Source: Clostridium_AD estertheticum_D (GTDB taxonomy: Bacteria; Bacillota; Clostridia; Clostridiales; Clostridiaceae). From it: a stretch of 64,000 nucleotides of DNA. The notes below the pieces were generated by a model, which worked only from the letters and a program-made list of their open reading frames with translations, made no database searches and was not told the DNA's origin. The first letter of the stretch is position 1. Each line of letters starts with the position of its first letter. The position numbers were made by a program, and so were the translations under genes. Below, in pieces: positions 35,218-45,500 of the stretch. Location: the NCBI RefSeq assembly GCF_018861295.1, contig NZ_JAHLDM010000005.1, forward strand, positions 1-64,000, given 5' to 3'.

Positions 35218-35976
35218 ATGAAACCGATATTATTTGAGTTTTCTTTTGTGAAAATTTATGGATATGGATTAATGATAATGATAGGAATTCTTTCAGCACT
35301 TTTCTTATTATCTTGCAGAAGTAAGAAAGAACAATATAATGAGGACAATGTTTGGGATATGGCTATACTCACAATAATTTGTGGAGTAATAGGCGGAAAG
35401 GTAATGTATATAATTACAGATATTAAGGAAGTATTACAAAATCCTTCAGTATTAAAAGATGTTGGAAATGGTTTTGTTATTTATGGGGCTATTTTGGGAG
35501 GCATATTAGGGATTTATATCTATAGCAAAAAAAAGGCTTGGAATACACTTAGTGTGCTTGATTTATTAGTTCCAAGTTTACCGCTGGCACAGGGATTTGG
35601 TAGGATAGGATGTTTTCTAGCTGGATGTTGCTATGGCAAGGTCACTTCACTACCGATAGGAGTAGAGTTTAACAATTCACCATTTGCACCTGCAAATGTG
35701 TTTTTAATACCAACGCAAATTTTTTCTTCAATATTTGATTTTATGTTAGCGTTATTTTTACTTTGGTATGATAGACGTGAAAGAAAAAAAGGAAGAGTAT
35801 TTTCTCTTTATCTTATTATATATAGTGTAGGAAGATTTTTAATTGAGTTTTTAAGAGGTGACCCTAGAGGAAGTGTATCTATACTTTCTACATCTCAATT
35901 TATTAGTTTGTTTGTCTTAATTATTGGAATTTTATTATTTAATTTTGAAAGAATAAAAAAAAACGTGTCTAAATAA
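35218..35976 (+). CDS. lgt: prolipoprotein diacylglyceryl transferase family protein
   Basis: A 252-residue polytopic protein of the Lgt family with about seven membrane helices. FGRIGCFLAGCCYG contains the conserved Arg of the Lgt signature, and RFLIEFLRGDPRG the second conserved Arg region. In E. coli Lgt, His103 in a GG motif is essential; here that spot reads VIYGAILGG with Tyr in its place, and the usual GRxGNFxN is GRIGCFLAGCCYG. Such GCCYG forms are a known Firmicutes subgroup and often act as lipoprotein transferases, but activity is not certain. ATG 35218 follows agggggat. Confidence 0.82.
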   Translation: MKPILFEFSFVKIYGYGLMIMIGILSALFLLSCRSKKEQYNEDNVWDMAILTIICGVIGGKVMYIITDIKEVLQNPSVLKDVGNGFVIYGAILGGILGIYIYSKKKAWNTLSVLDLLVPSLPLAQGFGRIGCFLAGCCYGKVTSLPIGVEFNNSPFAPANVFLIPTQIFSSIFDFMLALFLLWYDRRERKKGRVFSLYLIIYSVGRFLIEFLRGDPRGSVSILSTSQFISLFVLIIGILLFNFERIKKNVSK

Positions 35977-35979
35977 TAC

Positions 35980-36018
35980 AAGAACTGTATTTATAAAAAT
36001 AAGTACAGTTCGTTTTAT
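35980..36018 (+). terminator. terminator of the lgt-family gene
   Basis: Stem gaactgta/tacagttc with a 14-nt loop and following gttttatt. Confidence 0.7.
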
Positions 36019-36028
36019 TGAAATTCTA

Positions 36029-36208
36029 TTAAAAAAGATTAAACATATCATTTTTAAATATATTAGTGAAATTGGAATTATCTAAATCGATAGTATCTCC
36101 TATTTTTGAATTTCTAGGTAACCGAGTTATGCTAACATCTATAGTAGTTCCATCTTGAAAATTTATAAAAGCATCTGTACTGTTCATATCTATTATTTTT
36201 CCAAACAT
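36029..36208 (-). CDS. 59-residue protein, small beta-rich domain
   Basis: A short gene. It reads MFGKIIDMNSTDAFINFQDG at the start and includes SKIGDTIDLD, ending DMFNLF. A clear ribosome binding site (aaaggatg) lies 7-10 nt before the ATG. The strand-turn-strand opening and the GD at the end of the third strand resemble the RsgI N-terminal anti-sigma domain and the related short beta-barrels, but there is no membrane segment. The resemblance is a weak inference. It lies downstream of cspA on the same strand. Confidence 0.6.
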   Translation of the reverse strand: MFGKIIDMNSTDAFINFQDGTTIDVSITRLPRNSKIGDTIDLDNSNFTNIFKNDMFNLF

Positions 36209-36542
36209 TATAAAAACATCCTTTCATAAATAGTTTTACTATAGTTTTAGCAAAAGACACTATTATATTCAAGAAAGTGATAATCTTATTTTCATGTCCC
36301 TTATATACAGAGATGCCATAAATTATTAATAAGTATGTGTAGGGGCTTATTTGACAGTGTGGTTAGATTTAAATACAATAAGGTATAATCCCAAATAGAA
36401 TTCAATCTGATGCATGGGATGCGATATTGCTTCATATAAGCCTTGATGCTTGTTTTTGCAACTAAATTAAAAAACACCTATCACAAGATGATAGGTGTTT
36501 TTTCTATAATTAATTTGTATTATAGATTAATTAGATCTTGAA
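36209..36542. other. intergenic region with cspA terminator
   Basis: About 330 bp. It contains the cspA terminator (36469-36503) and otherwise only AT-rich sequence. The 59-residue gene starts at its left edge, so its promoter must lie within. A stretch with ccttgatgcttg and TATAAT-like elements is present but not assignable. Confidence 0.5.
36469..36503. terminator. cspA terminator
   Basis: Stem aaaaaacaccta/taggtgtttttt with an 11-nt loop, about 40 nt past the cspA stop codon. It is symmetrical. Confidence 0.85.
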
Positions 36543-36743
36543 TTATAATCTAGTAACGTTTGAAGCTTGAGGGCCTCTAGCGCCAGTAGTTATTTCAAAT
36601 TGGACTTGTTGTCCTTCTTCTAAAGATTTGTATCCGTCTCCTTGAATAGCTGAGAAATGTACGAATACATCCTCTTCTCCTTCTACTGATAAAAATCCAA
36701 ACCCTTTTTCTGAATTAAACCATTTAACTGTACCTGTTTTCAT
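36543..36743 (-). CDS. cspA: cold shock protein
   Basis: A 66-residue cold-shock domain protein. KWFNSEKGFGFL contains RNP1 and DVFVHFSAI RNP2; the ending GPQASNVTRL is canonical. It binds single-stranded RNA and DNA as a chaperone. The ATG follows aggaggaaag. The upstream 190 bp (36744-36931) should hold a long 5' leader, common for csp genes. Confidence 0.96.
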   Translation of the reverse strand: MKTGTVKWFNSEKGFGFLSVEGEEDVFVHFSAIQGDGYKSLEEGQQVQFEITTGARGPQASNVTRL

Positions 36744-36931
36744 ATAACTTTCCTCCTGAATAAAAAAATTTGTAACATTTATAATATAATTATAATGATA
36801 CTACACTTTAGTATATTTTTAAATAGATTTTAGAAAAAAATAAATATATTTATCATATTTATACTATTTTATATTAAATATGTATTTATTGGAACTAATT
36901 AATATAAATGTTAATATAAAGTATTTATCTA

Positions 36932-37567
36932 CTAAACAAAATTCAATATTTTAACGGCTAAAGAGTCGGTCATTTCATCATCAATTACTAAGGTATTACT
37001 ACCTGTTTTTGTGGCATTTTTCATATACATAAGAAATTTCTCGATACCATCTAAAGGGAGCGACACCTGTGATGTTTTGTAGTGCATAGGTATAACTATT
37101 TTAGGATTTATTTTCTTAGTAACTTGTGAGGCCTCTTTTCCGTCTAGTGTGTAGTTACCGCCTACAGGAACAAATAGTATATCTATAGAACCTATAGCGC
37201 GAAGATCATCATTAGAAAGGGTGTGACCTAAATCACCTAAATGACACACTGAGTAACCATCCATTGTAAAGGTGAATATTATGTTTTCACCACGTTTTGC
37301 ACCCTTGTTTTTGTCATGATAAGAAGGAATACCTTTTATAGGTATATCATAAATAGTGGATATACCAATCCTATTTACAATTTTATAATTACTAGTAAGC
37401 TCTTTAGTGTAATTATGATCGAAATGCTGGTGGCTTATAGTTACAATATCGGGGCTACCTTTATAAATTTCATAACCTAAAGTAGCATCAAATGGGTCTG
37501 TTAAAATCTTATTACCTTTTGAATCTTCTAAAAGAAAACATGAATGACCTAGCCAAGTGATTTTCAT
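36932..37567 (-). CDS. UPF0173 metal-dependent hydrolase (MBL fold)
   Basis: A 211-residue metallo-beta-lactamase-fold protein. It begins MKITWLGHSCFLLED, carries ISHQHFDHN (HxHxDH), CHLGDLGH and VPMHYKT-like ligands, and has the YTLDGKEA segment that is characteristic of UPF0173. The substrate is unknown. The ATG at 37567 follows gggaggaa; an upstream in-frame ATG (37621) has no site. No partner gene is close. Confidence 0.92.
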   Translation of the reverse strand: MKITWLGHSCFLLEDSKGNKILTDPFDATLGYEIYKGSPDIVTISHQHFDHNYTKELTSNYKIVNRIGISTIYDIPIKGIPSYHDKNKGAKRGENIIFTFTMDGYSVCHLGDLGHTLSNDDLRAIGSIDILFVPVGGNYTLDGKEASQVTKKINPKIVIPMHYKTSQVSLPLDGIEKFLMYMKNATKTGSNTLVIDDEMTDSLAVKILNFV

Positions 37568-37811
37568 GTAATTCCTCCCTTCTTTAAAAAAAATGTATTT
37601 ATTTACATAAACTGAAACCATTATTTAAATGGAACGTATCTTATAGTGAATGAATATTTTATAATACTATTTATAATTAAATTATGCCACTATTTATAGA
37701 GTAATAAACTATAAAAATTTAAAGAAGCAGATTTTTAATGAATAGTTAAAATATATTGTGAATTATTGTAAGGATTTTGTTTAGCAATTATGAAGATTTA
37801 GGAGGGATTAT

Positions 37812-39623
37812 ATGAAAAAGATTTTTAAAACATTTGTAATTATGATTTTAGCCTTAATTGTGTGTATACCTATGCAAACAATAGCAAAGGCTAGTACAGT
37901 AACAAATATGGATTCTAAAAAAGATGTAGTAGTTAGTAAGCCTTGGACAGTAAGTTTTAACAAGGTACTTAGTACAACTACGGTGAACACCACAAATATT
38001 AAGGTGCTTTCCCAAGATGGTAATTACATAGATATTAAAGTTAGTTTAGGAAATAGTAATAAAAATGTAGTGGTCCAACCAGTGAAAGATTATGAATATA
38101 ATAAGACATATACTTTAATAGTTACAGATCAGGTTAAGTCTTCTGATGGAAAATTTCTTCCAAGTGAAGTTAGGATGAATTTTACTACTAAAAGTGAACC
38201 TGCTAAAAGCGAACCTACAAAACCAAGTGAATTTACTGTATGTATTGATCCTGGTCAATACTATAGCGTAATTAAAGGCTCAAGTGGAATTAAGGCTAAG
38301 GATATAAATTTAAGTATAGCTTTAAAATTAGGTAATATACTAAAAGCAAGAGGATTTAATGTAGCATATACAAGAAGTAGTGATGCAGTATCTTGGACTC
38401 AGAGTGGTGAAGAGGATGCAAAAACGTTGATAGCTAAGAATGCTAATGCGGACGTGTTTTTAAGTATAAACACCAATGATTCAGATGTAAATACTGCCAA
38501 TGGAATTGAAACATATTATACAACAGATGCAAGTAAGAATAAGACGCTTGCGACCTTCGTGCAAGCCGAATTAATAAAAGCAACACAGGCTAAAGATAGA
38601 GGTATACAAGTAGCAAGTAGTGGAGGAAATTTTACAATATTAAATAAGACAGGCTGTCCTTCAATAGTTACATATTTGGGTTTCTTATCCAATCCAGCTG
38701 AAGAGACATTGCTAATAAGTGCACAGTATCAAAATAATGCTGCAAAAGCTATAGCTAATGGATTAATGAATTATGCTGGCTTTGCAAATACTGATACTAC
38801 TTATGACAATACTTTAAGAATATCTTCAATACCAGATATAACAGGTAGTGTAGTAGTTGGAGGTACATATTCATTGCCGGGAACTGTAACGGCAATTATG
38901 AGTAATGGTTCAAAGCAAACGGTTAGTGTAAAATGGCTTAAGGCAGTTGCTACAAGCATAGCAGGCGTTACTACCTACTATGGAACTGTGAATGGAGCAG
39001 TTACTAATGCAAAAGCTATAATTACTGTAAAAGCGGCACCTGTAGCATCTAAGTACAAAGTAGTTTTAGATCCAGGTCATGGAGGATATGATTCTGGAGC
39101 AGTAGGACCAACAGGAGTTATGGAAAAAACCGTAAATCTTGCCATTGCATTAAAAGTGGGAGCGGTATTAACGAAAAATGATGTTGAGACAATATACACT
39201 AGAAGAAGTGACACAGTAAGCTGGACAAGCAATGTAACACAGAACCTTCAAGCAATATGTGATATTTCTAATAATGCTAAACCAGATTATTTTGTAAGTA
39301 TTCATGCGAATAGTGCAGATGCTGTATCAGCTAGCGGCACTGAAACTTATACTTATGTTGGGGGCGCAGCTGCAGTGAAACTTGCACAGGCAATTCAGAC
39401 TAATATAGTAAATGCAACTGGATCAATAAATAGAGGGATTAGAACTGCAAATTATTATGTTATAAAAAATACGGATGCTACAGCTGTACTTGTAGAAACT
39501 GGATTTATAAGTAACCCAACACAAGAAAAACTATTAAATAACGCAGCATACCAAACTAAAGTGGCTAATGCAATTGCAAAAGGTATTCTTAATACTTTAG
39601 GAATAACTAGTATAACTTATTAA
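37812..39623 (+). CDS. secreted N-acetylmuramoyl-L-alanine amidase, one dead and one active domain
   Basis: A 603-residue secreted wall hydrolase. A signal peptide (1-27) leads to an SbsA-type Ig-like domain (about 30-128), a first Amidase_3 domain (about 142-322), a second Ig-like domain (about 333-408) and a second Amidase_3 domain (about 414-600). The second is intact: DPGHGG (420-425), Glu439 in MEKT, SIHAN (496-500) and VETGF (561-565). In the first the zinc ligands are lost: DPGQ (146-149), SINTN (218-222) and VTYLGF in place of VETGF. So the first half is probably a binding module. ATG 37812 follows aggaggga. Confidence 0.92.
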   Translation: MKKIFKTFVIMILALIVCIPMQTIAKASTVTNMDSKKDVVVSKPWTVSFNKVLSTTTVNTTNIKVLSQDGNYIDIKVSLGNSNKNVVVQPVKDYEYNKTYTLIVTDQVKSSDGKFLPSEVRMNFTTKSEPAKSEPTKPSEFTVCIDPGQYYSVIKGSSGIKAKDINLSIALKLGNILKARGFNVAYTRSSDAVSWTQSGEEDAKTLIAKNANADVFLSINTNDSDVNTANGIETYYTTDASKNKTLATFVQAELIKATQAKDRGIQVASSGGNFTILNKTGCPSIVTYLGFLSNPAEETLLISAQYQNNAAKAIANGLMNYAGFANTDTTYDNTLRISSIPDITGSVVVGGTYSLPGTVTAIMSNGSKQTVSVKWLKAVATSIAGVTTYYGTVNGAVTNAKAIITVKAAPVASKYKVVLDPGHGGYDSGAVGPTGVMEKTVNLAIALKVGAVLTKNDVETIYTRRSDTVSWTSNVTQNLQAICDISNNAKPDYFVSIHANSADAVSASGTETYTYVGGAAAVKLAQAIQTNIVNATGSINRGIRTANYYVIKNTDATAVLVETGFISNPTQEKLLNNAAYQTKVANAIAKGILNTLGITSITY

Positions 39624-39651
39624 TTATTTAAAGGCTTAAAGGTAAAATAAC

Positions 39652-39697
39652 AAAAAACAACCTCAATAGTAAAATACTATTGAGGTTGTTTTTTTAT
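39652..39697. terminator. bidirectional terminator amidase / glutamine synthetase
   Basis: Perfect stem with 19-nt arms (aacctcaatagta / tactattgaggtt at the core) and a 5-nt loop, flanked by A6 and T7. Confidence 0.9.
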
Positions 39698-39716
39698 GAC
39701 TCATGTTGTATAAACT

Positions 39717-41612
39717 TTAAATATCTAATAAATTCTTTTTATAGTTAGAATAACAGAATCTAAGTTCTTCAATTTGTGCATCTAATTGTATTTGTAATCT
39801 AGAAAGTTCTTTGTAATTTTCAACTCTTGAAGCTTCGTTTATCTCAGTAAATAGGCTAGTTTTAGAATAAGTATCTTTCATAAGAGAATGTCTTAGATCA
39901 TTAACTTTTTGCCAATTTGCTAAATCTAAATCTAAAGCTTTTTCAGCAGTGTGAATCATTTTACACTTTCTAATTTCTTCTGCATAATTGTTTAACAATC
40001 TATTGTTTATTTCAGTAACCCATCTAGATGTTATTGCCATTCTAAAACTATTTATTATGCTAGTAGTAAATACATCGCCAGTTTTAAGAATTTCAAGTTT
40101 AGTTGGGAATTCGTCTAGGGAACTAACATTTTCATAAACAGTTTTAGGTGCTCTACCAAAGTAATCTGCACGCTGCTCTTCAGTATAGTATTCAAATACA
40201 TCTTCTTCACTTCTGTAAGCTCTATCTTTCTCTAAATAATCTGCGTCGTCTCCTGGTGCTTTAGATAATTCTTTCAAAAGATCATCTTCTGATTTATTAT
40301 TTTTGATTGCGTATACTATACCATCAAGCATTCCCATGTATAAAGTAGATAAAGCGAGGTAAGTATTAGTATGTGGGCATGGAGCTCTAAGTTCAAATCT
40401 TGTAGCAAGTGGATTATCAAGATCTCTTATTAATGCGAGTAATATAGATCTATTTCTAGATGGAACATCAACACTGTGACCAAGTGATGTTACTATACAT
40501 ATAGGAGCCTCAAAACCAACTTTTAATCTTCTTAAAGAATCATTTGTTGAAGAAACGAATGGGTTTATTACTTCATAATTTTTAAGGACACCCATTACTG
40601 AAGCATACCCTAAGGTACTTAGGAAATGGTTGTTATCTGAATTGAATAAATTAATTCTCTTTCCACTCTTTAATTTTACAGCGATTCCAATATGAGTATG
40701 TTCACCACTTCCGGCTACATCATGAACAGGTTTTGCTAAAAAGTTAACATCTAAACCGTTAAGTCTAAAGGTTTCTTTTACTAAATTTCTAATAAATAAC
40801 TCATTATCTGCACATTGAAGAGCATCAGAGTATTTCCAATCTATTTCAAGTTGTTCCATAATATGTGTAAGAGAACCAGCTTCACCTATTTGAGCTTTTA
40901 CTCCACCAACTTCTTTATGTCCCATCTCAGGTTCGAACCCATATTCTTGCATTAATAGAAGGGTTTGTTCAAGAGCTGTTCTAACATTTCCTTTAGTTTT
41001 ACTCCAATATTGTTCTTTTAGTACTTGAGATGTAGAAAGTTCTTCTATATCTGCCTTATCATTAGGAGTTTTTACCCAAAATTCTAACTCAGTAGCAGAT
41101 GTGAGCATTAAATTATCAATATCTTTATATTCAAAATCAAAAGAACTTAAAGCAGATGGATTTTCTTTAAGTAAATCAAGAAGAGTTGTTTTGAAAGTTT
41201 CAACAGATCTCTTTAGGATTGATCTTGAATCTACTGGAATTTTATCATGTAATAATGTACATGGAATTTTCAAGGTACCTATTGGTAGTTGTGTTTCAGC
41301 GTCAATGTTTTCATAATTATAATCAATGTACCAATTACAGTCAGCATCTGCAAGCATATCTAATTTAGCATTGTTTAGAGTTGCAATACCTGGCAATACT
41401 ACAGATGAACCATCAGTTTGAACAACACCATTTGAGAAACCACTGATATCATCTAAAAATATTTTCATTGGAATTCTCTCATCAGTGTCATTACCTGATA
41501 AGTCAATACCAACAAGGGAGACGAATTTCACCTCAGAGTGTGCAAGTAGGATGTCTTTAATGTCTTTTTCAGAATGTTTTTCTTTAGGGATTACATAAAT
41601 TAATTTTTTCAA
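39717..41612 (-). CDS. glnA: long clostridial glutamine synthetase
   Basis: A 631-residue glutamine synthetase-like protein, longer than GSI (about 445) and unlike GSIII (about 700). Visible are SATELEFWVK (first catalytic Glu strand), EVGGVKAQIGE, GSGEHTHIGIAV (equivalent to the NGSGxHxH loop) and SRNRSILLALIRD with ATRFELRAP (Arg motif). The extra C-terminal 110 residues are helical, as in the long clostridial type. It should make glutamine from glutamate and ammonia, but substrate specificity is inferred. The ATG follows aggaggac. The left terminator is shared with the amidase gene. Confidence 0.85.
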   Translation of the reverse strand: MKKLIYVIPKEKHSEKDIKDILLAHSEVKFVSLVGIDLSGNDTDERIPMKIFLDDISGFSNGVVQTDGSSVVLPGIATLNNAKLDMLADADCNWYIDYNYENIDAETQLPIGTLKIPCTLLHDKIPVDSRSILKRSVETFKTTLLDLLKENPSALSSFDFEYKDIDNLMLTSATELEFWVKTPNDKADIEELSTSQVLKEQYWSKTKGNVRTALEQTLLLMQEYGFEPEMGHKEVGGVKAQIGEAGSLTHIMEQLEIDWKYSDALQCADNELFIRNLVKETFRLNGLDVNFLAKPVHDVAGSGEHTHIGIAVKLKSGKRINLFNSDNNHFLSTLGYASVMGVLKNYEVINPFVSSTNDSLRRLKVGFEAPICIVTSLGHSVDVPSRNRSILLALIRDLDNPLATRFELRAPCPHTNTYLALSTLYMGMLDGIVYAIKNNKSEDDLLKELSKAPGDDADYLEKDRAYRSEEDVFEYYTEEQRADYFGRAPKTVYENVSSLDEFPTKLEILKTGDVFTTSIINSFRMAITSRWVTEINNRLLNNYAEEIRKCKMIHTAEKALDLDLANWQKVNDLRHSLMKDTYSKTSLFTEINEASRVENYKELSRLQIQLDAQIEELRFCYSNYKKNLLDI

Positions 41613-42106
41613 AATAATAGTCCTCCTTTAAATATATATTTAATTGACATTTTAATAAATAGAATTTTTAATAAAAATGTTTAAATTGTTTGTGATAATT
41701 TGAATACATATAGGTATGTAAAATTCATATTAATACATAACTAAATTATAGTAGTAAATAAAATGATTTTATTACAAAAATGAATTTGTGTCAATACAAA
41801 ACATCAAGAATTTTAATTAATTACGAAATAATGATAGTATTTTGCAAGTTGATGAAAACGCAAATTCATTAAATAAACAAATTTTAAAAGCATTTATATT
41901 TTTGTATTATAATAATGTTCATTTTTAACTAATATTATATCACATATATCTAGGAAAATGTGCTAAATGAATAATCATAGCAGTTATTGCAAGCATTGTA
42001 TAATAATACTTAACAGTATAGAGAGGCTTTATTTTTTAATATGGATCAAAAGCTTTAAATAAATAGTTTTTGATCCATATTAATTGTAAGAAAATTCAAA
42101 AACAAA
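41613..42106. other. glnA upstream region
   Basis: About 490 bp of AT-rich sequence between divergent transcripts. It holds the glnA promoter (not assigned) and a long inverted repeat at 42039-42081. No gene is seen. Confidence 0.5.
42039..42081. other. 14-bp perfect inverted repeat
   Basis: aatatggatcaaaa (42039-42052) pairs with ttttgatccatatt (42068-42081) around a 15-nt loop. No T-run follows on either strand, so it does not fit a simple terminator. It lies 26 bp before the ileS promoter. Confidence 0.6.
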
Positions 42107-42135
42107 TTGACAACAAAAATTCATTATAATATAAT
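42107..42135 (+). promoter_or_regulatory. sigma-A promoter of the ileS transcript
   Basis: TTGACA (42107-42112), 17 bp, TATAAT (42130-42135). Both boxes are perfect. Confidence 0.88.
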
Positions 42136-42179
42136 GATAAGAAGTTATATTAATTATGACTAATTAAAAGCTTTGATTA

Positions 42180-42402
42180 GGAAAAGTATTTAAGCAAGTA
42201 ACTTAAAGAGAGTGGGGAAAGGTGAAAACCCATAGTGAAGGTTTAAAGAAAATCACCTATGAGCTGAGAGCCGAAAGTTTAGTAAGCTTATCCGTATTTC
42301 TGCGTTAAAGAATAAAGTATAATTGTACTTGATTTTATATTTATATTATAGGTGGTTTAGCGAATTTAACTTCGCCCTATTAAATAGGGCGGAGTTTTTA
42401 TA
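42180..42402 (+). promoter_or_regulatory. T-box leader of ileS (Ile specifier)
   Basis: Stem I shows agagagtgggg, a gtgaag element and the specifier context ATCACCtatgagct, with ATC at 42252-42254 followed by ACC, as in many T-boxes; this fits Ile. The antiterminator T-box is aggtggtttagcg (42350-42362), whose TGGT could pair with the tRNA acceptor end ACCA. It is followed by the terminator cgccctat/atagggcg (42370-42399) with five T. ileS should be read through when tRNA-Ile is uncharged. Confidence 0.85.
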
Positions 42403-42513
42403 TTTAAAAATGTAGTTTCAATTAATATCTAATAAAGGTAAAAACAATTAAGATAAGAAGTTCTACATGTCTAATTGGTTATTATCAAATAAAATTGAAA
42501 AAGGAGTCTTATT

Positions 42514-45500
42514 ATGTATAAAAAAATTGATCCTTCTAAAAACTTTATGGACATAGAAAATGATGTACTTAAGTTTTGGAAAGAAAAAGATATCATTCAA
42601 AAGAATTTTGACTTAAATAAAGAGGGAAAGACCTTTACTTTCTATGATGGTCCACCAACGGCAAATGGTAAACCACATATAGGTCACGTTTTAACTAGAG
42701 TTATGAAGGATTTAATACCAAGATATAAGGTAATGAAGGGATATAATGTTCCAAGAAAAGCTGGATGGGATACTCATGGATTACCAGTAGAACTTGAAAT
42801 AGAAAAGAAACTTGGAATCAATGGCAAGCCAGGCATAGAAGCATACGGAGTAGAAAAATTCGTTGAAGAATGTAAGGCTAGTGTTTTTAGTTACGTTAAT
42901 ATGTGGAGAGAAATGTCTGAGAGAGTAGGATACTGGGTTGATATGGATAACCCTTATGTAACTTATCATAATGATTATATTGAATCAGTTTGGTGGGCAT
43001 TAAAACAAATGTGGGATAAAGATCTATTATACAAAGGTCATAAGGTAATGCCTTATTGCCCAAGATGTGGAACTTCTTTATCTTCTCATGAAGTAGCTCA
43101 AGGATATAAAGATGTAAAAGAAATGTCAGCATATGTAAAATTTAAAGTAAAAAATGAAGATAAATACATACTTGTATGGACTACGACTCCTTGGACACTT
43201 CCAAGTAATGTAGCACTTGCAGTTAATAAAAAATATGATTATGTTGAAGCTGTCCAAGAAGGTGAAACTTTAATACTCTCAAGAGATTTATTAAGTAAAC
43301 TCGAGGGTGAGTATGAAGTAGTACGTGAATTTAAAGGAGAAGCTCTACTGGGACTTGAATATGAGCAAATGTTTGATTTTTATACTCCAAAAGAAAAAGC
43401 TTTCTATGTAGTTCATGGAGATTTTGTAACTCTTTCTGATGGTACAGGGATAGTTCATATTGCCCCAGCATATGGTGAAGATGATAACTTGCTTGGTAAG
43501 AAATATGACTTGCCACTTATTAACTTAGTTGACGTAGAAGGTAAGTTTGTTGACTGCGTTACTCCGTGGAAAGGTATTTTTGTTAAAGATGCAGATGCTA
43601 AGATACTAGAATACTTAAAAGAAAATAATGTTTTATACAAAGCAGAGAAATTTGAACATTCATATCCACATTGCTGGAGATGTGATACACCACTTTTATA
43701 TTATCCAAGAGAAAGCTGGTTTGTAAGAATGTCTTCTATGAGAGACAAACTTATAGAAAATAACAATAAGGTCAATTGGATGCCAGACAATGTGCGAACA
43801 GGCAGAATGGGTAAATTCCTTGAAGGCGTTATAGATTGGAGTATAAGTAGAACAAGGTATTGGGGAACTCCACTTCCAATATGGGAATGCGAATGTGGAC
43901 ATAGAGAACTTATAGGAAGTATAGCAGAACTTAATGAAAAAGGAATAGATGTACCGGATGGAATAGAACTTCATAAACCATATATAGATAATGTACACTT
44001 AAAGTGTCCTAAATGCGGAAAAACTATGACTAGGGTAGAAGAAGTTATAGATTGTTGGTTTGATTCAGGATCAATGCCATTTGCGCAACATCACTATCCA
44101 TTTGAAAACAAAGAAGTATTTGAGGCTAATTTCCCAGCTCAATTTATTTCAGAGGCAGTGGATCAAACAAGAGGATGGTTCTATACATTACTTGCAATAT
44201 CTACTACTGTATTTGATACAAACCCATTTGAAAACTGTATAGTACTTGGTCATGTATTAGATAAAAATGGACTTAAAATGTCTAAACATAAGGGTAATGT
44301 GTTAAGTCCATTTACGATTCTCGAAAATCAAGGAGCAGATGCTCTTAGATGGTATTTTTATACAGCTAGTGCACCATGGTTACCATCAAGATTTTATGAG
44401 GGTGCAGTTATAGATGCACAAAGAAAGTTCATAGGAACACTTTGGAATGTATACTCATTCTACGTTTTATATGCTGATATTGATAATTTTGACCCAACTA
44501 AATATGAAAGCTTTAAACCTGTTAATATTATGGACAAATGGATGATGTCAAAATTAAATTCATTAGTAAAAGATATAGATGAGCATCTAACTAATTATAG
44601 AATAACTCAAGGAGCACTTGAACTAGAAGACTTTATTGAGGAACTTTCTAACTGGTATGTAAGACGTAATAGATCAAGATACTGGGTAGAGTCACTTACA
44701 GAGGATAAGATAGGCGCTTATATGACGCTATATAGAGTTATCACAACTTTTGCAAAAATATCTGCACCATTTATACCGTTTGTAACAGAAGAACTATATC
44801 AGAATTTAGTAGTTGCTTTTGACAAAAAGGCGCCAGAGAGTATCCATTTATGTGCTTGGCCTGAATATAGAGAAGATCAAGTAGATATGGCATTAGAAGA
44901 AGAAATGGATGTGGCTTATAGAACTGTTAAATTAGGAAGAAGTGCACGAAATGCTGCCAATATAAAAAATAGACAGCCGCTTTCTAAGATGCTTGTTAGT
45001 TCTAAATCTCTTCCGGAATATTATGGACAGATAGTTAAAGAAGAACTTAATATTAAAGAAGTAGAGCTAGGAGCTGATATTTCTAAATATGTTAAATTTG
45101 AAATTAAACCTAATTTGCCAGTACTTGGAAAACCATATGGCAGATTAATACCTGGTATAAAAAAAGCTATTGGCGCTATGAACCAAATGGAACTTGCTCA
45201 AACTATAAATAAGGGTAATGTAGTTACTATCAATGTAAATGGAACTGAAATAGAATTAGATAGTAAAAAATTACTTGTTACAATGCAAGGACTTGAAGGG
45301 TACGCTTTTGCTGGCGAAGGCGAAATGGGAGTAGTATTAATAACTCACATAACTGATGAGCTTAAAGAAGAAGGAAACGTACGTGAAATCTTAAGTAAAA
45401 TTCAAAATATGAGAAAAGAAAGTGGTTTTGAAGTTGCTGATAAGATTACAACTTACGTATCTGGAAATGAAATGCTTCAAAATGTAATAGCTAAATTTGA

